Part shown: piece by piece, positions 58,387 through 64,000 of the stretch
How positions within the stretch are numbered: position 1 is the first letter of the stretch
How the letters are laid out: each line of letters begins with the position of its first letter
Assembly: GCA_035578155.1 (NCBI GenBank)
Contig: JAPWDM010000005.1
Coordinates: forward strand, 36,108,108-36,172,107
Direction: 5' to 3'
Length of the DNA stretch: 64,000 nt
Origin: Brachynemurus nebulosus
Lineage: Eukaryota > Arthropoda > Insecta > Neuroptera > Myrmeleontidae
Program-made: the position numbers and the translations under genes
Notes under the pieces: generated by a model
Database searches by the model: none
What the model was told of the DNA's origin: nothing
What the model saw: the letters and a program-made list of their open reading frames with translations, nothing else

Positions 58387-59164
58387 TAATAGACCATAGT
58401 TATTTAAATCTACAATTTTATTAATACACAGCAAAAAAAAATTCAAAAATTGTTCCCCAAAAATTCAACTAAATGAACAAAAAAACGCTTTTTCACTCCC
58501 TCCGGGCCCCGAACCGAAGTTCCGCGCGCCCTTTTTAGTCTCGGGACCCCGAACAATTACCTCACCTGTCTCTCCCTGTCTGTACACACTTTCAACTCAC
58601 TATTTATCAGTTTTCAACTGTATGCTATCCTTTTCAGTTTTTGATCATTGACATTTTCAGTTATATACTTACTTTTGTTTGCTACTGTACATGTAGCCAA
58701 GTGAAATATGTCAATCTCTTCAAAGAACTTTCCATTAATAGAAATTATGACTTTATAAATAAAATATACCAACAAATTTTCTCAAATCGTAACATTATAT
58801 GTCAAACATATAGTAGTAGGAGACGATAGCTTTTTTTCTTAATTAAGTTAAAAATTAGAAACATATAAACTCATATTTCTAATGCATAAATAAATTCTGA
58901 ATATTAATCTAATCCACTTAGAGGCTACGAAAAAATTTAGGGCCTTATAAATTAGCGAAAGTAAAAAATGTAAACGAATAAGTCCAAATCTTTTATTTAC
59001 TTGTGTATCAGAAGATGAATAGACATAACAAGTGCTTTATTTGAAAAGCAACCTGCTTTCAAATACTTCGTTTTAATTAATATTTTTTAGAGCGCTGTAA
59101 AAAAAAGTACAAAAGGAACCCTTATGGTGAGACTTCCATGTCCGTCCGTATGTCACAGCCATTT
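58387..59164. other. Spacer of the giant inverted repeat
   Basis: Unique sequence between the arms. It starts with a GC-rich patch (GGGCCCCGAACCGAAGTTCC near 58503) and has an open frame at 58641-58829 (plus, 62 codons) with a hydrophobic start and no recognised domain. It ends with a decayed repeat motif shared with 13.4 kb (GGAACCCTTATGGTGAGACT). Confidence 0.6.
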
Positions 59165-59288
59165 TTAGTCGAATTTTCTCCGAAAAATTAGACTTATACA
59201 GTCTATACGATAAGAGCTGCGAGAGGCGAGAGTAGGGGCGCTATCCGTTTTCGGACCCGTAGAACACGAATATGTAGAGAAAAAAATG

Positions 59289-59292
<4 letters not shown>

Positions 59293-59366
<74 letters not shown>

Positions 59367-59397
59367 CATTTTATATTTATATTTTATATATATATCA

Positions 59398-59462
<65 letters not shown>
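59293..59462. repeat. Expanded compound (TA)n tracts in right arm
   Basis: Two long TA tracts (about 59293-59362 and 59400-59462) are separated by a short segment in which ATCAGACAT recurs. The motif ATCAGACAT flanks the single tract in the left arm, so the right arm has undergone local duplication. The 80-codon frame of YIYI repeats here is not a gene. Confidence 0.9.
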
Positions 59463-59467
<5 letters not shown>

Positions 59468-60645
59468 CCCGCCACCTTTTAATTTGTGTAGGGCCCCCCT
59501 ATGGAAGTTAAGAGATGAAATTTGGTAAATGGGGCTCATTTTCGAGGCACCTCATACTATCAAAGTGGGGTCAAATTTTGGGCAAATTTTTTTTCTGACC
59601 CGACCTTTAAGGGGGTGGTGGGGGGCGGAAAAGCAATAAAACTTTTCCAAACCGGTTTTAAATAATGTTTCGGTCAATTATCTACAACATATCCAAAATT
59701 CAGCTTCCTAGGATGATATGGTGGGAGTAGAGGGGGGGAAAACGATTTTCGCTGGATCTAACAGGCCCCCAGCCCCCCAGAATTAACGTAGAGGGTTGAA
59801 ATTTGGTGTGTTGATAAAGTTCGTACCTAGGTTGTGCTTTTTGGAGGTTTTAATATTTTACCTCCACCCACCTCATTTTTAAGCTACAATTTCATGCATT
59901 TTCGACGTTTTCGAAGTTTGTACCACTCGCACAGGTCACCCGAATAAACCTAGAGGGCTGAAATTTCGTATTCGGATTGAGTTAGTATCAAGGGGGTGCC
60001 TTTTGGGGGTCTCGATTTTTAACCCCTACCCCCACCATTTTTATACCCAAAAGAACATGATTTTTCTTGTTTTTTAACAGTTTCGTTCGGGTCAAAATCT
60101 CCCCAAATAAACCTAGAGGGCTGAAATTTGGTGTACAGGTTAAGCTAATAGCCAGACACTGTTTTTTGGAGGTTTCAACTTTTAACCCTTACCCCCACGA
60201 TTTTTACGCCAATATTTCCTTTTGAATTATTTTGAATTTTTAGTATTGATAAAATAGAAATTTTGGATTTTTTTGGAAAGAAAAAATATCTTTATAAAGG
60301 CCTTCCAGTTTACTATTCAAGGTCCTTTTTTAATTTTTAAAACTAAAACATAAAGGCAATTAGCGGATAAACATGGGCAGGAATGTCCTCGTACGAATTG
60401 TGTTGGCTTTTTTTCTGCTACCTGTTTTCGGCACAAAATTGAAATTTACTGAGATACAGCCCTTAAATACTTAAAACCTTTTTTTAAAGCCTTGATCAGC
60501 CGAACACTCATCACCAGTTTTGAAACCAACAAAATGACAATTCGGTTGTAGACTTTCAATCACATTTCGCTTGTAGACATTCAATACCGAAGATGAAGGG
60601 GAAAATTCGACTACCGTGATGGGGCCCCGCTGCTCACGGCGTTTT

Positions 60646-62195
60646 CTCAGTACAAACATTGAATTGAAGTTTGATATATAATTGGTAAAAGTACTTAGTC
60701 AATGTTTATTCCACATGAAAGTATTTTAGAGATATATTTATTTTTATTGGGGGCTAAAAATAGAGAGTTGGAATTCAAGGTAGATGTGGTATCAAGTTGA
60801 AATGGAAAAATTGACTACTCCTAAAACCTGTTACCAAACCTAATACTTTTATTGATGCAACTGTAACAGTCCCTATGTTCCGGTACGCCAGGAGTGATGT
60901 GTCAGGTGAGAGAGATAAAAGGCAAACTGATTTTAGAATTTCATTTAAATATTTAATATTGATAAAACATGTAAATTGCATTTGCGTAATTATCAATTTA
61001 TTTTATTCAAAAGTTATATATCCATAAATATTATTAATTTATAAAGCCAGAATTTTCCCAAGAATAACTAGCGATTATATGATCATATCTCATATCTTAT
61101 GATCACAATTTATGATCATATCTGTTTCAATAAAAGGGATGATAAAGATATAACAAATATCAAATTCTAAAAAACGGACGTAGAATCCCATTATAGGTAC
61201 TATTTTATTAATTATTATTATTACAGGAATTTGAAAATTTAATTTTTTGAATTAAAGTAGGTTAGTATGAGGAACCAATGTTATACAGAATTTTACAATA
61301 GGAGTATTTTAGACATATTTTCTAACTGGACAAACGATTCTTAAATCAAATTTTGTGAATGCAAGTTTAAACCATCATGAAAGACGTTTTCGGACCATGG
61401 AGTTAATTTATCAATAAATAATTTATAAAATATTCAATATTTTAAAGCTCTAAATAAATATACGTTTGTATTTTGAGACATTTTAATGTCTTAACGATTT
61501 TTATCCATCGAAAACAACTGTCTACCTTCATTTATTATAAATGAAAAAGAGAAAGGAGCTTGTAGAACCCATATCAATATTCTAAAGACGTGTAAAACTA
61601 TCTGATCAACACGGAAAATATATACGAAATGAAAAGAAAAACTTACAAACGGCGATCGAATCAAGTATCCAAAAACTTTTGTAAGTATACACAGAGTTAA
61701 GAAAGATATCTTTTGTCTACTCCTATTTTCGTTCCTAATAGATTTTTAAATTGATTTTATTGTTAGGCAAAAAAGAAAATTCATTGAATTAAAAACACAT
61801 TGTGAATTAGATGAATTCAATTTTAACTTTGATTTCCATGAAAACAAAATTACCATACTTATATTTACAAAATAAGAAAAAATAAGGAAATATGAAAATT
61901 CTTAGTACTTTAAAAACGAAAAAATAAGTAATTAGTGCTACAACTACTTCTACAAATCGGTTATTGCATCAAGAAAATTTAACATTACGCATACTAGTCC
62001 TTTGCATACAGGTACAAAAAACTTAAAACCTTGAATCCTATTTATAGTTAATGGACTTTCAAAGTTCCTTTTTTCATACAGCACCTATATCGTGCTTCTT
62101 CATTAAACATACATGATATTACCTTATAATTATTTTTCGTTATTAAAGCTTTGCTTGAACTTCGGCTATCCAATCTCTGCAGAAAGAAGGAATCG
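60646..62195. other. AT-rich stretch, nothing recognised
   Basis: About 1.5 kb without a supported gene. Near 61080-61130, several overlapping TATGATCATA-type short palindromes occur in a row. An open frame at 60775-60996 (minus) has no known motif. Confidence 0.45.
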
Positions 62196-63018
62196 GAATA
62201 TCTACTTAATAAATTTGTAACATTGGCTGACTGACCGACAACGCACAGCCTAAACGGTTGGGTTTAGAAGAATGAAATTTTGCACAGGAGTTCCCTATGT
62301 AACGTAAGTGACCACTAAGAAAGGAATTTTGAAAATTCGCCCCCTAAGTGGGTTAAATAGGGAATGTAAATTTTTATGGAAATTCGTTATTTTTGAAGTT
62401 AGAAAAATATGTTACTATGACTATTAAAATAAAAAATATCTTATTTAATGAATCTTTAACTTTGACTGACAGACAACTCACAACCTAAGCTGTTGGGTTT
62501 AGAAGGACGAAATTAAGCACAGTAATTATGAAAAAAGGCGTCTAGGTTTCTATTTATAAATAAAAGTCAATTGTTTCTGGAAATTTATTCTCTAAGGAGT
62601 TAAAACAGAAAATGAAAGTTCATATGGGAAGTTCGTCATTTTTAAAGTTAGAAACGTGGATATTGATTTAGGCTTTTGAAAAACATTAAAAGTGAGCAAA
62701 AAGTGAGTACCTAATACCACAAATCCAATTTTACGTAGTGGTCGGTGCAAATTTAAGGGGAAGTACGTAAAATCGGAAGATCAGGGGCGTCGGTAAACTT
62801 TTGTTTTGGGGGGTTGGTAAATATTATTTATCTCAATTTATTTAAAACAATATTATCTTAAGAGACAATTTACACTTAAAATTCGGTTGTGTAGACAAAG
62901 GAAATCGAATGTTATACTAATGAATATGAGTGACAACTTTTAGAAAACTGTTCAAAAATCAACTTCACTATCGCATTCATCAGCGTAAAAGACGCCAAAT
63001 AGCGGAAGCTGACAAAAA

Positions 63019-63031
63019 TTCTAGAATATTC
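63019..63031 (+). promoter_or_regulatory. Heat-shock element 1 of 7
   Basis: TTCtaGAAtaTTC: three perfect alternating nGAAn pentamers, the minimal consensus for trimeric HSF binding. Confidence 0.75.
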
Positions 63032-63121
63032 TACTCGTGAATTGGTAAAGATACCAAAAAACAAACTTCACTATTGAATTGCGCACTAAAAATTAGAATA
63101 AGCAGCGCATTTTTACAAAAA

Positions 63122-63134
63122 TTCTAGAATGTTC
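63122..63134 (+). promoter_or_regulatory. Heat-shock element 2 of 7
   Basis: TTCtaGAAtgTTC: differs from element 1 only at a spacer base. Confidence 0.75.
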
Positions 63135-63224
63135 TATTCGTCAACTAACAAAGATATCGAAAAATCGATTGCACCATTTAATTGGTCATCGAATAAAAGA
63201 CGGAATAGCACATTTTCATAAATG

Positions 63225-63237
63225 TTCTAGAATATTC
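63225..63237 (+). promoter_or_regulatory. Heat-shock element 3 of 7
   Basis: TTCtaGAAtaTTC, identical to element 1. Last unit of the forward half. Confidence 0.75.
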
Positions 63238-63358
63238 TATTCGTCAGATAGCAAAAATTGTTTGTCAAAATCGGACATTTGGTTTACATTAGTTTAATTT
63301 CGGTTGGACAATTAAGTGGTGCAGTAGATTTTCCAATATCTTTGTTAGTTGACAAATA

Positions 63359-63371
63359 GAATATTCTAGAA
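63359..63371 (-). promoter_or_regulatory. Heat-shock element 4 of 7
   Basis: GAAtaTTCtaGAA on the plus strand, the reverse complement of elements 1 and 3. First unit of the inverted half. Confidence 0.75.
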
Positions 63372-63461
63372 CATTTCTCAAAATATGTTATTTGGTCTCT
63401 TTTTTGGTATTCAATTCAATGGCGACGTTTGTTTTTGAATATCTTTGCTAGTTGACGAATA

Positions 63462-63474
63462 GAATATTCCAGAA
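63462..63474 (-). promoter_or_regulatory. Heat-shock element 5 of 7
   Basis: GAAtaTTCcaGAA: one spacer substitution only. Confidence 0.75.
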
Positions 63475-63564
63475 CATTTGTCAAAATGTGTAATTTGATC
63501 TCTTTTTCAATGGACAATTAAATGGCACAATTGATTTTTTAATATCTTTGCTAGTTGACAAATA

Positions 63565-63577
63565 GAACATTCTAGAA
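63565..63577 (-). promoter_or_regulatory. Heat-shock element 6 of 7
   Basis: GAAcaTTCtaGAA: one spacer substitution only. Confidence 0.75.
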
Positions 63578-63667
63578 TTTTTGTCAAACTACACTGTTTG
63601 ATCTCATTTTTAATGACCAATTCAACGGTGAAGTTTGTTTTTTTATATCTCTGCTAGTTGATGATTA

Positions 63668-63680
63668 GAATATTCTAGAA
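63668..63680 (-). promoter_or_regulatory. Heat-shock element 7 of 7
   Basis: GAAtaTTCtaGAA, a perfect core in the last and otherwise most diverged unit. Confidence 0.75.
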
Positions 63681-63950
63681 TTTTACGTTACTTATTTTAC
63701 ATTTGCATTTTGCATATTACGTATACAGAATATGTGCATATATATCTTCAGTGAAATTTTAAATTTTTTCAAAGGCTACGAGACCCTCAGACAATATTAC
63801 CTACGGCCCTGACTCGGGCTTGGTACATAAATTTTCACCAACACAGACAAACAACGGCATATCTGTGAGAGGGGAACCCCACTAAATCGCTGACGTCACT
63901 ACGTAAAATCGGAGTACGTACCATTGGATGGCCACTGTAAAAAGATGTTG

Positions 63951-63983
63951 CCGATGGGAAATCCCATCGGGCATACGGCTAGT
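63951..63983 (+). mobile_element. Helitron 3' terminal hairpin and CTAG-T end
   Basis: Stem CCGATGGGA (63951-63959), loop AA, stem TCCCATCGG (63962-63970), spacer GCATACGG, then CTAG (63979-63982) and T at 63983. Hairpin, short spacer, CTRR, then a host T is the diagnostic order for Helitron 3' ends. Confidence 0.75.
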
Positions 63984-64000
63984 ATAATATAAATATCCCT

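Larger units (their letters stand above)
56716..60645. repeat. 3.9-kb giant inverted repeat (arms ~1.67 and ~1.48 kb)
   Basis: Left arm 56716-58386 and right arm 59165-60645 are near-identical inverted copies around a 778-bp unique spacer (58387-59164). The tips begin AAAACGCCGTGAGCAGCGGG. The right arm lacks about 340 bp present at roughly 57130-57470 in the left arm, and its (TA)n tracts are longer. Each arm contains about four tandem ~160-bp units carrying AAATTTCAGCCCTCTAGG (anchors 57411, 57568, 57731, 57893). Each arm also holds a G-rich GGGGGTAGGGGTTAAAAG motif. The outer part of each arm reads as the same short peptide frame (minus 60471-60659 in the right arm) with no known domain. 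No TSD was found. It is either a foldback transposon or a segmental inverted duplication. Confidence 0.9.
62990..63682. repeat. Seven-unit, 103-bp-period inverted tandem array
   Basis: Units repeat at exactly 103 bp. HSE cores start at 63019, 63122 and 63225 in one orientation, then at 63359, 63462, 63565 and 63668 in the opposite orientation. The symmetry centre is near 63298. The best-conserved part of a unit is about 46 bp: TATCTTTGCTAGTTGACRAA, then TAGAATATTCTAGAACATTT. The remainder of each unit is clearly more diverged. Confidence 0.95.
62200..63982 (+). mobile_element. Helitron-like element carrying a heat-shock-element array
   Basis: A ~1.8-kb non-autonomous element. The left part has a repeated ~235-bp unit: ACTGACCGACAACGCACAGC near 62231, and the related ACTGACAGACAACTCACAAC near 62464, each followed by GTTGGGTTTAGAAG. 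The middle (62960-63690) is the seven-unit HSE array described separately. The right end has a perfect 9-bp stem CCGATGGGA/TCCCATCGG (63951-63970), 8 nt, then CTAG (63979-63982) and T at 63983, the Helitron 3' signature. It has no Rep or helicase coding, so it would depend on an autonomous Helitron, of which a decayed relic is seen at 34.3 kb. The 5' end near 62200 is approximate. Confidence 0.7.

Noticed and set aside
59286..59528. 80-codon open frame of Tyr-Ile repeats, and similar frames at 32460-32800 and 58151-58348
   Set aside because: These are translations of (TA)n microsatellites.

Overview
This is an AT-rich eukaryotic window that looks like an arthropod, most likely insect, genome. 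Four things point that way: a nuclear tRNA-Tyr gene with a 22-nt intron in the canonical position, several classes of cut-and-paste transposon remnants with clean target-site duplications (TSDs), Helitron-like 3' ends of the kind common in insect genomes, and long (TA)n tracts. The species cannot be resolved from the sequence. No long open reading frame, operon, ribosome-binding site or prokaryotic signal is present. This is an intergenic or intronic, transposon-packed stretch.

Layout. 0.4-5 kb: a TIR pair, a pogo-like MITE, a TA/GA microsatellite, a small TIR element and a weak candidate exon on the minus strand. 5.3-6.9 kb: a palindromic element, the tRNA-Tyr gene (minus, with a T8 Pol III terminator) and a Helitron-like element. 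8.8-12.6 kb: a dispersed repeat, a Helitron 3' terminus, a retroelement-like segment carrying a decayed hammerhead-like fold, a second pogo-like MITE and a tRNA-like Pol III box fragment. 14.1-17.6 kb: a foldback element, a TTAA-flanked element and a hAT MITE. 18.4-20.5 kb: a Mutator-type foldback element (9-bp TSD) nested inside a third pogo-like MITE. 20.5-24.3 kb: a strong cruciform-forming hairpin, a TIR element with a 9-10 bp TSD, a 32-bp minisatellite and another foldback. 26.4 kb: a 61-codon small ORF, the best protein-coding candidate, followed by a second TTAA element. 28.6-34.5 kb: TIR and hAT elements, one 2.9 kb long with a ~119-bp tandem array, and a Helitron helicase fossil. 35-49 kb: several TIR elements and hAT MITEs and a TATA-to-AATAAA block. 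50-55 kb: repeat palindrome, third TTAA element, two MITEs. 55.6-60.6 kb: a reverse Helitron-like element and a 3.9-kb giant inverted repeat. 62.2-64 kb: a Helitron-like element.

The most notable feature lies in that last element. It carries seven perfect three-pentamer heat-shock elements (HSEs) at an exact 103-bp period, three in one orientation and four in the other. The only three substitutions within the seven 13-bp cores fall at the nn spacer positions. The element ends with a textbook Helitron 3' terminus (9-bp hairpin, then CTAG, then T). This suggests a mobile element that spreads HSF-binding arrays, comparable in principle to the HSE-bearing Helitrons described in Caenorhabditis.

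The genes do not form a pathway. Apart from the tRNA and perhaps the small ORF, the sequence is best read as layered transposon history, unusually rich in inverted repeats that could give hairpin RNA.
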